This document shows, piece after piece, positions 12,507 to 23,534 of a stretch of DNA of 64,000 nt (positions within the stretch are counted from its first letter, which is position 1; each line of letters starts with the position of its first letter). The stretch is from assembly GCA_949752795.1 (NCBI GenBank), contig OX457058.1, positions 156,188,353 to 156,252,352 of the forward strand, written 5' to 3'. The notes beneath the pieces were generated by a model, which was not told the DNA's origin, searched no databases, and saw nothing but the letters and a program-made list of their open reading frames with translations. A program made the translations under genes and the position numbers. Source of the stretch: Hyperoodon ampullatus (lineage: Eukaryota; Chordata; Mammalia; Artiodactyla; Ziphiidae).

Positions 12507-12678
12507 CACTGGTTCTCAAACATTAGTCTGCATCATAAAATCCTAGAAGCTTGTGCAAACACAGATTTCTACCTCCCCCCAGAGTTTCTAATTCAGTAGG
12601 TATAGGGTGGCCCAATAATTTGCATTCCTAACAACTTCCCAGGTGATCTGGTCTGAAACTATGCTTTAAGAACTACTG
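12507..12678 (+). mobile_element. MER5A-type hAT DNA transposon
   Basis: It starts CACTGGTTCTCAAACATTAG and ends GAACTACTG, with the MER5A interior AGAGTTTCTAATTCAGTAGG and TAACAACTTCCCAGGTGATCTGG. The flanking 8-mers do not match, so the target duplication has decayed or the ends are slightly misplaced. Confidence 0.85.
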
Positions 12679-12694
12679 AGGTAGTTAGTCTCAG

Positions 12695-12905
12695 AGTTCG
12701 TTTACTTAAGTTGGACATCAGGGTCCTTTAATTATCCAATGTGTGACCTTGGGTAAAGTATTTTAGTTCTGTGAGCTTAGTTTTTAAAATCTGTGGTACA
12801 GAGGTAATCATAATTCCTTACATTTTAGGGTCACTGGCGAGCTTCATGAGATAACCTAGACAAAGTGTTTATCACCCAGTGCTTATCACCTACAAAACAA
12901 CAATA
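12695..12905 (+). repeat. MIR SINE (forward)
   Basis: CCAATGTGTGACCTTGGGTAAAGTATTTTAGTTCTGTGAGC is the MIR core, followed by ATCTGTGGTACAGAGGTAATCATAATTCC and CATGAGATAACC. It ends about 480 bases before the exon. Confidence 0.65.
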
Positions 12906-13321
12906 CATGCTGGCTGCTTTATCCTCTTCCTTCTCCTCCTCGTTATCATCACACATCTTTCTAGTGTCATGAAGTAGACTGTAAGAACTTTTGTGCCTTA
13001 ATTCACAAGAATCATGGGAGTGCATTTTTCTGCTTTAGCATTATTCATTTAGAAAGACCATGCTCCAAGTGAGATATCTTTCTACTTGAATGGTAGAGAT
13101 GAAGCTCTTTTGCGAAGTCTGCCAAAAAGAGAACAGTGTGTTCAGCCCTCTCCCTTCTGTGTGTAACTGTTGATAGTTTGTGGCTAAGTGTGTATTTCTG
13201 TTGTCTTTTGTAGTGAATTCTTCTTGCATGATATAGAGTTGACATTTTTGGCGGTTGTGTCTTTGAATGTTTTGGGGCATGAGAATAGTAAATTCAAGTG
13301 ATTGCTTTGAATTTGATTAAT

Positions 13322-13383
13322 TTTAACACTTTTTTTCTCTCTCTCCTTTTTTCTTCTTTCCTGCTCTTCTTATGAATTACTAG
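13322..13383 (+). promoter_or_regulatory. NRXN3: 3' splice acceptor of the neurexin EGF exon
   Basis: A strong, nearly uninterrupted polypyrimidine tract runs from about 13328 to 13370 and ends in TTATGAATTACTAG just before the exon. A plausible branch site is TTTTAAC near 13326, about 57 bases before the AG. The tract is long for a constitutive exon and should bind U2AF well. The exact branch adenosine is inference. Confidence 0.85.
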
Positions 13384-13503
13384 GACCAAGTACCACCTGC
13401 CAGGAGGATTCATGCGCCAACCAGGGAGTCTGTATGCAGCAGTGGGAAGGCTTCACCTGTGACTGTTCCATGACCTCCTATTCTGGAAACCAGTGCAATG
13501 ATC
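13384..13503 (+). CDS. NRXN3: Internal coding exon of an alpha-neurexin (EGF-like domain C), most likely neurexin-3
   Basis: The exon has 120 bases. It begins with the last two bases of a Gly codon, carries 39 whole codons and ends with the first base (C) of a Pro codon. Both flanking introns are phase 1, so the exon is symmetric. The translation contains [11 protein letters not shown] and [13 protein letters not shown]. Its cysteines fall at exon residues 5, 10, 16, 25, 27 and 37 (C-x4-C-x5-C-x8-C-x-C-x9-C), the EGF pattern. Alpha-neurexins are presynaptic adhesion receptors with six LNS and three EGF domains; this module matches the third EGF, between LNS5 and LNS6. From memory, Ala, Met, Glu, Thr, Tyr and Asn-Gln at the variable sites fit NRXN3, whereas NRXN1 has Ser, Leu, Asp, Ser, Phe and Pro-Leu. 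The C ending gives Pro in alpha forms; in beta forms a different first exon gives Ala at this joint. The frame is intact. Paralogue assignment rests on recalled sequence. Confidence 0.88.
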
Positions 13504-13509
13504 GTGAGT
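13504..13509 (+). promoter_or_regulatory. NRXN3: 5' splice donor of the neurexin EGF exon
   Basis: The exon ends GATC and the intron begins GTGAGT, a strong match to the vertebrate donor consensus on the intron side. The exon-side base is C rather than the usual G. That C is also the first base of the split Pro codon. Confidence 0.88.
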
Positions 13510-16500
13510 ACAACCTTTTCATGCTTGGGATATTTTCAAAGAGTTCAGAGGTTTGGAGAAACCATAAGGGACATTATGTAAAAGGATGGCTCTTCTGAAA
13601 GATTCATAAGCAATTTCTCATCCGGAAACTGGGAAAATAAAGGACTAATGGTCTAATGGCAAAGCAACATTTCTTGTTCAACAATACTAGATGTTTTTCC
13701 ATTTACTTACTCCCTGTTTTCTTTAGACTAGATGACCTTTGACAAACAAAACAATTAGGACAATATTTTTGTTCTAAGGAGTTCAGTTTTCCATTAATTA
13801 AATCATCGGGATAACAATTTTGAGACTCTCCCACTTACACTGCCTAGAACTTGGAGGACATTTAAGGAATGTAGCTATTTTTTCAAAAAGTCTGAGTTTA
13901 GAGAATTTCTTAGGCCTTCCAAATGATGAAGACATTAAGAGAGTTTATTATTTTTTTCCAACTAGAAATGTTTAATGCATTCTCAAGGGTCTTTCAAATG
14001 CAGGCAGAGATTCACTCTGGCTAAATTTATTGATATCTGTTTAGCTTATATATACATAGTCATTCTGTTTATATATATATATATATATTTCTATTTTGTG
14101 AGTATGTTTTTATGTATGTATCTGTGTATTTGCTTCATATTGGAAGAGAGCCAGTTGCTATTTTTGTCCACTAGTGATGCTTCGGGTACATCAGCTGTTT
14201 TAATTCTAGGAGAAGACTGATTTCATGAAGGTGATTCTAGCACTGATGGTGGAGAGAGTTCAGTTCTGTGGGAATCTATAGCCTGTGTCTCTACGTCCTT
14301 CTAATATGGCCACTTTTAGAAATGAGCAAACACTTGAAATCTCTGAATACCTATTGCAAAGTGATTTGTTGAAAAGCCCTGACTTAGTGGGTCCTGCTGA
14401 CCTGCTCATTTTCTAAATGAAGCCTTCATGGTAGGAGTTTATTTTATAACCTGAACTCATAGTTGTCATCAGTTGATTTTATAAAAAAAGATGCATAATG
14501 TTATCTGAGCAAATACTAAAGTTACATGACAGTTTGTACAAGTGGGAGCAGTCGCCAATTACAATGCTATTTCTGTTATGTCTATTTGGTTTTCCTTGAT
14601 TCCTTATTTCTCAAATTTTTTCATGTGTGTAGTTGTCTCCTGTCCTGTTTTCCATTTTTTTCATAGCCTTTTTTCTTTATGTACCCTGTCAGCCTCTTAA
14701 GATACACTAAGGAGGAACAAGTGGGGAATCTGGAAATGTAGAGAGAAAATTCTTTGAACCTCATTGAACTAGGTGTAAGCATTTGCCTCTGGATTTATAA
14801 TACAAAGGACACACTGTTTGCAGAAGGCTTTGGCATTAGATGGCTCTTTCCAATTATTTGGTATTATTTTTATTGAAAGTCCTGTTTCCATATTTATGAT
14901 TTGGAAATACTGTTCCACTCTGAAATAGGCAGTGATTGGACCCATCCAGAGTCCCTGAGGAATTGTTCTATATGCTTTTTCTTTCCCCTCCAATTTGTCT
15001 GCATGGGAGGCTTATTTCCTAAGTGGTAGCATAATCCTTCTTTATCCTCACAAGTTTATTCCATATCACACATACATACCATTCCCAGTAAAACATGGTC
15101 AGGAAGAGACTGCGCAAAGGAAAGACAGAAAGGTAAGTTACGCTAACTGCGGTGAATAGGCGCAATCTTCAGAAGGTATGTATGCATTTTTTTTGCGCAC
15201 CGAAAAGTTCCTTTCTGCCACCCAGGCTAGGCATTGTCTTCTGCTAAAAATCAACCAGGATTCTTTCCAGTTTTCTATGATTGTTTCTGATTTTGTCAAG
15301 AAAAGATTGTGCCTCAGTCTGGGATGAGGACTATTGCATTATCTGACCTGAACAATTTGTCAGTGTGTGATGAAGTACCAGAACCAGGATTGGGAGAGGT
15401 CAGCGTTCTTTTGTGGCAATAGCTTCTCATCCTTCAAAAATGTTTCTAAGACATCCAGGTTTAGGGTAATGTATTTTGAATTTTATTCTATAAACAATGC
15501 AGTTGAATTTTTGATTGTAAAAGACTTCTGAGCCCAAATCATTAAAATAATCTACTTGCCTATTCTCCTCTTGGAGAGTGGACCAGGGCTTCTGTGACTG
15601 GATGGCTATATAGATATGTGAGCAGGTACATTTTAATAGCAGAATGTGGGGAATATATGGAATTCAGATATACATGATGTAACTATGAAGTTCAGATGTA
15701 AACTTTTAATGAAACCCAACCAAATGTATCAAAATGGTAGGTTGCTTAAAATTGTTACAATGAATGCCTCTGTATTAAAGTATTTGGGGTAACTTCACTT
15801 TGGGAACTAGCATCAGAGCCAGTTTGTTCCACCTTAGAAAATCAGTCTCAATTCTTTACGTCATAGGTTATTATTTTCTGTATCAACCTGGATCCTTAGA
15901 GTTGTAATTTGCAACTCCACAAACAACTTCAAGATGATGTTACCTATCTAATACTCTATGTGCCTACCTTTGTTAGCAAATCATGGTAGCTTTGTTTGCA
16001 TCAGGAGTTGAGTATTAACCCTCAGTGTCACCAGCAGATTTGAAAAAGGTTCATGCTTATCATTGGCAAAAGCCGTGGGGAAAATTGCAAAGAAAGGAGA
16101 AAGAGTAAAATAAGTGAATAGAAGATGAAGAAGGATGAAAGAGAAGGAATATAGAGAAAAGCAGAGATTGAGCTTTGAGAGAGCACAAAGGCGGTTAATA
16201 GTTGCTTTGGTAGTTGCTTTGGTAACATGCATGTCACAGGTGGCCTGCCTTTGACCTAAATAACAGAAATGGGCCACGCATTGTAAGTGGAGTGACATCA
16301 AAGATATCTGGCCTTTACCCAATTCTTGGGAATAGCATGTTTTGTAGAATGTTGCATATGTCTAAAATAAATTATATTCCTTAGAACACTGTCATAAGAC
16401 CATGTGAATTGGTTAGAAATTCAATCTAATGGCTAAAGTTGTTTTTGCAGGGGAAAATGTTTGAATACTTTCATTTTCCTTGAGCAGTTTCTCAGGACAG

Positions 16501-18308
16501 CAGATTGATCCTCAATTAATAGAAATGAAAACATCTCTATTTATTATTGCATATCCAAGAATTGAAACTTGTTCAAAAGGGAAATGGCCAGACTATGGTA
16601 TTTTTCCAAATAAAATGCTCAGTTCATCATATGTAGAAAAGTTAATTATATCTGGACACGACTTGCAAGTTTCTAAAGAAATGTCTGCATTTTAGAGTCT
16701 TGCTCACTTCTTCTAGAATTGGTTCTATCACTTATAACCTTTGGTTTTTTCTTGCCTGTTTGCTAGGTTTGGCATTTGTTTGACAATTTCGAGGTGCTGT
16801 CACATAGATACGGCCTCCATGAGTAGAGTTTACATTTAAAAATTGTGTCTTGTTTAGTATGAACAGACCAAGCCTGCATGGTTTTAACTTTATTCAGTCA
16901 TTCTTTATGAAAGCATGGTGGGTTGATGGAGCCAGTGGGGTAAATTTCTTGTTCATTCTTACAAAGATAGCTGTAAAACTGATATAAGTGGTTGTGAAAG
17001 TATGACATGTATTCTCTGTAGCTGGTTACCTTGTATGAGAGTGATTTCCTTGTATTGGATAGAAAATGAAAATCATCTGATTGGAAACTCAAGTATAATT
17101 GATTTGTTAATTGTCTTATCTAGTTTTAAGACATGACTTTCCACCATTTCATGTAATGGTAAAATCATAGGGAGTTTCATTAGGTGATGTTTCAGGCTGG
17201 TTTGAAACTACAATGGGCAAAATCATCCCAGAAGCAATTTTGAGTTCATGTAGGGTCCAGTAAGATCCATGAAAGGACACACAAGTAACATTCTCCAAAG
17301 GATATCCTCAGTTCTGAAAAATTCAAAGCAGAGGGAGGCTGATTTCCCCGAGGGTGAGCACCACCTGCATACCACTTAATGACATGTTGTAGAGGTTACA
17401 TTTTAAGAGCAACAAAAGGAAGGAAACCTTTTAAGGGTCCTTGTAAGGAAATTCCTTTTGGATATTGGGTTCTTATTGGTATTTTAAATCAGGACAGAGA
17501 GTCTGAGCAATTTCAGTATGTTGTAGACCTTACACCATCAGGTGAATCCAGGATCCGTTTCCTGTATTGAATGGCAATGCCAACTCCATTGGCAACCTAT
17601 TGATGAGTTCCTCTCTTCTTCGCAACTCCACACAAGGTCTCAGCAAACCCAGCCCACTTGCACATTCCCACACATATGGGAAAAAGTTATCATTTTGGAG
17701 GACTTTTTGAAAATAGCGATTTTAAACACTTCACAGCTATTACCTTTAGGCATGTTCATGACAACTGTTTTGAGTTGTATAATTTTGGAATCTCGTTATT
17801 GCTTCTGTGCCCTGGAGATGAGAATGTGGGACAGTCTGTGGCATGTGAGTCCACACATCAAGTTCTTGGATTTATAAATTGGATGTTTATAATGGCTTTG
17901 TGAGGTGAAAAGATGGGAATAAATGTGGGTTCTCAGCCCACCTTCAGCAGCCAGCTGACCACACTACATTGCTCGATGTACACTGTGGGCTACTTGTTGG
18001 AGCAATTGCTTGGTTCATACTGGCATGTGATAGTAGATGTTCTTTGCTTGCAACAAATCAATAGCAAGCCACTGTGGATTGTGCAGACAGTGGCGTGTGA
18101 AGCGCCTTTTCAGACAGTTTTATGCTGGAATGGCTGTTAAGCTGCACCGTTGGCTATTGACTGGCCTTTTGCTTTTTATTTATTGTGTGGGTTTATTTAT
18201 TTTTTTAATGTAGGTTGGTATATTGATTAAATGTGTTAAAAACACATTTCCCATTCAAGCTTCAGAAAAAAATAAGCAACGTGCACATTACTTAATGCAC
18301 AAACAAGG
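13510..18308. other. Unique intronic sequence downstream of the exon
   Basis: I recognise no transposon in this 4.8-kb stretch apart from a (TA)n run at about 14070-14088. A GTTGCTTTGGTA doublet occurs near 16201-16224. It carries no further neurexin exon. Confidence 0.5.
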
Positions 18309-18491
18309 GGACAGACATGTGTATGCTAACTCTGTCTCTTGGGTCCATATAGGTACCGTGGCATTATGTTATGAGCCTATGTTGTTATATTTATAGCAAT
18401 AATTTCCCTGGATATCAGACTACAATATATTCATGTTTTTGGTAATGTGTTTACTTCCTACCTCTGTTTTCATGCTTTACCTGTCCAACGA
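18309..18491 (+). repeat. Direct duplication, copy 1
   Basis: About 183 bases from GGGGACAGAC to CTGTCCAACGA recur at 19088-19274 at roughly nine in ten identical positions, with a 2-base length difference near the start. I do not recognise the sequence as a known repeat. It has no terminal inverted repeats, poly(A) or open frame shared by both copies. Confidence 0.93.
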
Positions 18492-18544
18492 CTAGGCCAT
18501 ATTTGAGAAGTTCACAATTAAGACGTCTATATTCTGCTTAGAAC

Positions 18545-18880
18545 ATACTTTATCATTTACTCATTCATTCACTCACCAGACATTTCTTATTTGCAGATAC
18601 GATCATGAATAGGATACATCCTGTTCTTAAAGACATTACAGTCTAATGGGGGAAGACACATATGAATGTGCTTTAATAGAAATATGAACAGTATACAGTG
18701 AGAGGTCATAAAGTGGAGTGAGGTCAACTCTCCCTGGGGTTGAGACTCCATTAAGAAGAGCTACTGCTTTTAGAAAAGTTTTCATTGACAAATGAGTCTT
18801 GAAAAGTTTGTAAATACTTCCTAAGCAAATATGGTATGAACTAGGGTTGGAAAGGAAAAGTGGCATTCCAGCAAGCAGAG
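18545..18880 (-). repeat. L2-like relic between the two duplication copies (reverse orientation)
   Basis: CTCATTCATTCACTCACCAGACATTTCTTATTTGC, then ACATCCTGTTCTTAAAGACATTACAGTCTAATGGGGGAAGACA, match the reversed L2 3' region. It lies in the spacer between the copies. Confidence 0.5.
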
Positions 18881-19087
18881 AGAAATATACTAAAGCCACT
18901 GTTAATGTTCTGGCTATTTCCTCCCAGTTCCCCCCCACCCAAGCTTTTGCAAATCGCATGGGCATACTCTTGCCCAGGTGTTGTACCTGTGAATAAACCC
19001 GTGTGCCAACACTTGTCGCTGTCAGAGGTCAGGGGAGCTTTCAAAGACCCCTCCCTTGGTTGGGAGTGGGGTGGGACTGTGTAGGGA

Positions 19088-19274
19088 GGGGACAGATGTG
19101 TGTGTATGCTGATTCTGTCTCTTGGGTCCATACAGGTACCCTGGCATTATGTTATGAGCCTATGTTGTTATATTTATAGCAATAATTTCCCAGGATATGA
19201 GACTACAGTATATTCATGTTTTTGGTTATGTGTTTACTTCCTACCTCAGTTTTCAGGCTTTACCTGTCCAGCAA
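19088..19274 (+). repeat. Direct duplication, copy 2
   Basis: The second copy of the 18309-18491 sequence, offset by 779 bases at the left end and 781 after the 2-base indel. It shares long runs such as GGCATTATGTTATGAGCCTA. Flanks on both sides are unrelated between the copies. Confidence 0.93.
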
Positions 19275-20260
19275 CCCTCCTAGAGCCAGGGGAGGTTCTG
19301 GAAGCTGCCTGAGTCAGGGATGGGGCCTCGATGGCCCTTCTTCAATGGGCTCCAAGGGACCTGGAGGGAAGCATTCCTTCCTTTTGGTGGTCAAGCCCTT
19401 TAGAGCTTAGTTCTGAAGAGTGGGTGTCTGCATGGGGTGAGCTCTCTCACCCCACAGCTGTATCCTGTCTCTCTGAGACAGGAGCTGGCTCCTTTCCCTC
19501 TCTCCCCATGAGACGGCACAGAGCCTGCAGCAGTCAACGCGTGTTGAGTGAATGAGTGAGTGACTAATTCTCCTTGGGGTCTCCAGCTGGCTGTCCCTCC
19601 TGCCACAGATCTTAGGGCTCCCATTCTAAGGAGCAGGTCACTTTTTCCCTCAGGGAATCTGTTCTTCAGTTCCTGCCTATTCTGGCACCAAGTCAGAATA
19701 CAGTATTTTGTTATTGTGTGGATTCAGCTCCACCCCTACCTATTTAGAAAATGCTGTTGTGATTACCAGATTTCTTCCCAGTCTTTATTCTAAGCATTTG
19801 TGCGGTTAAAATTACACTCAGGTTAACATTTGTGCTCTCATTGCATGATATGCATTTTCAAAGTGTAAAAGACATTAGATTTTCTAATTTTCTTCAGTAG
19901 AATGCACATGATGGTGCCCAGTTCACTGGGGAAGAATCCCCTGTGTTGAATCTCTTGCTGGATCCTAGATGTAGGCCTAGTAGGGCCCAAATCTTATTTC
20001 ATTGAACCATTGGTAGACATTTCTCTTGGAAATTTAATTCCAATAAACCATATTTTTAAAAGGTTGATTTGTAATATATATAACTTATTACATTATAAAA
20101 GACTTCATAGTATAGTCATTAGGTTAATTAGCTTTAGAATCAAACTGCTTTAAATGCCAATTCTAACTCTAATACTATGGAATTGAATTAGCCTCCTTTG
20201 TTTCAGCACAAGGAGTGTGATCAGTACTTCATAAATAGGAGTAGTAACAGTTTTTATTAT
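19275..20260. other. Unique intronic sequence
   Basis: Non-repetitive; 19280-19680 is richer in G+C than its surroundings. Open frames exist on both strands, but there is no exon-like splice context. About 20105-20230 may be a worn MIR. Confidence 0.4.
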
Positions 20261-20264
20261 AACT

Positions 20265-20335
20265 AATAGTATTTGATATTTGTCACATCAAATAGTATTT
20301 GATATTTGTCAAATCCCTCGATATTTGTCAAATCC
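20265..20335. repeat. Three-unit short tandem repeat (about 25 bp)
   Basis: AATAGTATTTGATATTTGTCACATC, then AAATAGTATTTGATATTTGTCAAATCC, then the shorter CTCGATATTTGTCAAATCC lie head to tail. Confidence 0.92.
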
Positions 20336-20485
20336 TAATGTTCTACTATGACCTTTATAAAGATGTTGTCCCTTTAATCATCCCAAAGTCCCTAAGAAAT
20401 ACCATACTACTATTGTCCTGATTGTAACAGTGGGAAAACTGAGGTCACACAGTTAGGAAGTAGCTGAGTCAGAACTTCAATACAG
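20336..20485 (-). repeat. MIR SINE fragment (reverse orientation)
   Basis: CAGTGGGAAAACTGAGGTCACACAGTTAGGAAGTAGCTGAGTCAGAACTTCAATACAGG is the reversed MIR core and head with a small deletion. Confidence 0.65.
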
Positions 20486-20899
20486 GTTTGTTTGACATGA
20501 AAGCTCACGTTAGTATTAGAGTTGCTACTACTTAGTCATTATTAGAAATAATCACAGTGAATATCTGCACTAATTACTAGACTAGAGGGCTTAAAATTCC
20601 AGGTGGGCAGATCTTCTCAGACAACCAAATTATTGATACATAAGAATATATGCTTGGAAAAGAGAAACTCTGTGTTCTTGGTTGTTTATTTTATCACATT
20701 CTGGAATTCTGAACACTTCAGTTGTTTCTGTCTTAACACTCAGGTGGGGCCATTTAGTAAGAACATCTTTAGATATTATAGATTTAGAATCAGAATATCC
20801 CCCCATAGCCCCAAATATTTATATTTGCATTCTCAGTTGACCATCTTCTGATTTCCCTTTTTTTTTTTTTACTTTATTGCAATTTCAGTATATGTCATA

Positions 20900-21125
20900 A
20901 AGCATAGTGGATGAGACAGTTGATGTAGAGTGGATGGCTTCTGTTGAAATCTTGACTCCATTGTTTAATAGCTGTGTTACCTTGGTGCTAGTAATTAATT
21001 AACACCTCGATGTCTCTAAAATGTAAATATTTATATGTTCCATCTCATAAGAGTGTTGTAAGGATAAGTCAGATTCATAATTGTGAAGTTCAGGACATGA
21101 CATGTAATAGCCCCTACAGAACCAT
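20900..21125 (+). repeat. MIR SINE (forward)
   Basis: AAGCATAGTGGATGAGACAG (tRNA-like head), TAATAGCTGTGTTACCTTGG (core) and AAGAGTGTTGTAAGGATAAG follow the MIR order. Confidence 0.7.
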
Positions 21126-21151
21126 TAGCTACTCTTTAATATAGCTTTCAG

Positions 21152-21215
21152 AAAGTTGAAACATGACTCATACAAATGTAATTTTCATAAAGTTAAAACA
21201 TAACTCATATAAATG
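21152..21215. repeat. Short direct duplication, 27-bp units at 37-bp spacing
   Basis: AAAGTTGAAACATGACTCATACAAATG (21152-21178) recurs as AAAGTTAAAACATAACTCATATAAATG (21189-21215). All three differences are transitions. Confidence 0.92.
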
Positions 21216-21734
21216 AGAATGAATAGAATAGAATGTGTGCCAAATGTATTTAACTCCTTAACGGGGGAAACAACAATATGGTTGAAGTGTAAACAACAAG
21301 ATCGCAAAAGATTATTTGAAGAACTGATATTTATAGGCATTAAAAAGCATAATAAAATACAAATTTAGTTTAAATAACCTGGTGAATGTCTCACAGGGTA
21401 AAGAGCTCTTAACTTTTCATGTTATCTTTTCTACTGAACATTGTGTCTTTACTGAACAAAAATCTACAGGTTAATGTATCATCTCACAGACTCTGCACCT
21501 TAATTAATAGTAAATACCTATGTCAAACAAAGGTACATTTTCCCGTAGAATTAAGTATTTCTTGTGTGGATATGTTAAACAATATCCCTATATGACATTA
21601 AAAGGACACGTGTCTTTCCTAGGCTTTTTCTTAAGTTTTAGATAATTTTTGGTAACAATATTATGCTCTGTTCAATTACAAATCCTTTTTTACCTTGAAT
21701 ATCTCTCTCATACCATTACTTTTTATTTTTTAAC

Positions 21735-21960
21735 CACTTAACTGTGTACCAGTCACTGTGCTAAATTTGTTGTGTCATTTTGTCATTTATACAACCCAAG
21801 AAAGTAAGATATTCTTATGATCCCTGTTTCACAGATGAGGAAACTGAGACATGGAGAAGTCAAGTGATTTGCTCGAGGTCACAAAACTGTTAGGTGGGGA
21901 GACAAAGATTCAGATTTACATTTGACCACATAGTCTCGGCTCTTGACTGCCAAGGTCTCC
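21735..21960 (-). repeat. MIR SINE (reverse orientation)
   Basis: CACAGATGAGGAAACTGAGACATGGAGAAGTCAAGTGATTTGCTCGAGGTCACAAAACTGTTAGG is a good reversed MIR core. It is preceded by ACTGTGTACCAGTCACTGTGCTAAATT. Confidence 0.82.
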
Positions 21961-21964
21961 TGAA

Positions 21965-22835
21965 TGCCTCAAGGAATGTTCTTAATAAGCACTCATCTGA
22001 ACACATAGGGATTAACATTAGCCCCAGAAATTTACTACTTTTATGGCAACATTTACACCATATATTCTAGTGTTTGCATTGTTATGGGGGCAGGGGGCAA
22101 CATTAGGATTGATCTCCTCAGGTAGTAAGATCAGAAGTCCCGTCAAACAGGTGCCATTTTGCAGGTTTGGTAGGTCTAGGCAGGCAGAGGCTGAGTCCAG
22201 AGAAGTCAGGGAGGCTGGGAGGAGCAGCCTGGTACCATGGTCGGCAAGATCCAGAAGGTAAGACAGGTACAAACGAAGCATTCACGAGTGGGCAGCATCA
22301 AAACGAATGCTCCAAGTTAATTCTTTGCATCTGTGTTTCATTCCTGGGCCCACAGATATTCAGTGTGTCTAAAAGAAGGCCAGGGGATGGCAATTAAACC
22401 CAGAGTCTTCTTAGAGTGAGGATGAAGGTATTGATACTCTTTGGAACAGTTTCATAGATGCAGGTTGTGGCTAGCTTGTTGTCCATGGGAATCACGCTTG
22501 CTTATAAATGCCCCTGATATCAAGAAGGGGCTATTTTGTACCTAAAATCTGCTGTACTGCTGATATTAATACACACACTGTCATAGATTCAGCAAGAGCC
22601 AGGACTGCTTGCAGCTTTTGTTTTACACAACCCTGCATGAAACGAGCTGGGACTCACAGGTAAAGCATTCATTTCTACAAGTTCCAGTTGACACTTGGAC
22701 TTATGGTTCAAGGAGAAATGGTCTCTGCACTTCTGGGACTTGTAGCTTGTCGGGGATTGTTTTGAGTTGTTGCAATCTGTGACCTTGCTAATTTCATTTC
22801 AGCCATCTTCAGCATGCTGTATTTGTAGACCATTT
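21965..22835. other. Unique intronic sequence
   Basis: No transposon or exon is supported. A cryptic AG...GT pair at 22163-22259 is discussed under rejected items. Confidence 0.45.
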
Positions 22836-22836
22836 T

Positions 22837-23193
22837 TTAAAAATAAATTTATTTATTATTTATTTAGTTTTGGCTGCATTGGGTCTTCGTTGCTGCGCGC
22901 GGGCTTTCTTTAGTTGCGGCGAGCGGGGGCTAGTCTTCGTTGCAGTGCACGGGCTTCTCATTGCAGTGGCTTCTCTTGTTGTGGAGCACGGGCTCTAGGC
23001 AGGTGGGCTTCAGTAGTTGTGGCACAAGGGCTCAGTAGTTGTGGCTCGCGGGCTCTAGAGCACAGGCTCAGTAGTTGTGGCGCGCGGGCTTAGTTGCCCC
23101 GCGACATGTGGGATCTTTCTGGACCAGGGCTTGAACCCGTGTCCCCTGCATTGGCAGGCGGATTCTTAGCCACTGTGCCACCAGGGGAGTCCC
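22837..23193 (-). mobile_element. CHR-family SINE, long (AAAT)n form
   Basis: In reverse it ends GGGGAGTCCC (SINE head) and starts with the reversed AAATAAATAAAT tail. It carries the extra 3' segment (TTGGCTGCATTGGGTC, GGCTTTCTTTAGTTGCGG) absent from the short form. Target duplication: TTGTAGACCATTTTT at 22823 and TTGTAGACTATTTTT at 23194. Confidence 0.93.
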
Positions 23194-23534
23194 TTGTAGA
23201 CTATTTTTATTGCTTATGTTTAATTATGGCCCATTTATTTTTGGTGTGTGTGGCTAGTTACTTATTGATGGTGATGGTAGTAATCCACTGAGAGCCTATT
23301 GGTTCACAGAGGATAATTTTATATTACCTTGTTAGTCACATACAGGTACAATTTTAATGTATTTTTTAATATAGACATAATTTCCTACATTTAATTTCAT
23401 TTCCATTTATTAGCATTTACATGTAAAGGCAAAAGAGATGCAAATGACTTTATCTTCTCTTGTAAAGTAGAGCTAATAAATATAATTTGGTTCCCTTCCC
23501 TTATTTTTTTCTGTTACCTTTTTTCGGTGGGGGG

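Larger units (their letters stand above)
1..13383 (+). other. NRXN3: NRXN3 intron upstream of the EGF exon (3' portion)
   Basis: No other exon is recognisable here. The intron runs off the left edge, so its length is at least 13.4 kb. It contains one CHR SINE, L2 and MIR relics, two MER5A copies, one L1 tail and a polypyrimidine tract, each listed separately. Long open frames in this stretch lack codon structure, splice context or family similarity and are not called as genes. Confidence 0.8.

Noticed and set aside
22165..22257. Possible cryptic 93-base exon with a strong donor (AAG/GTAAGA)
   Set aside because: The donor is good, but the upstream acceptor (CATTTTGCAG) lacks a real polypyrimidine tract. 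No neurexin or other domain is encoded, and the phase does not suit a 1-1 insertion without evidence of use.
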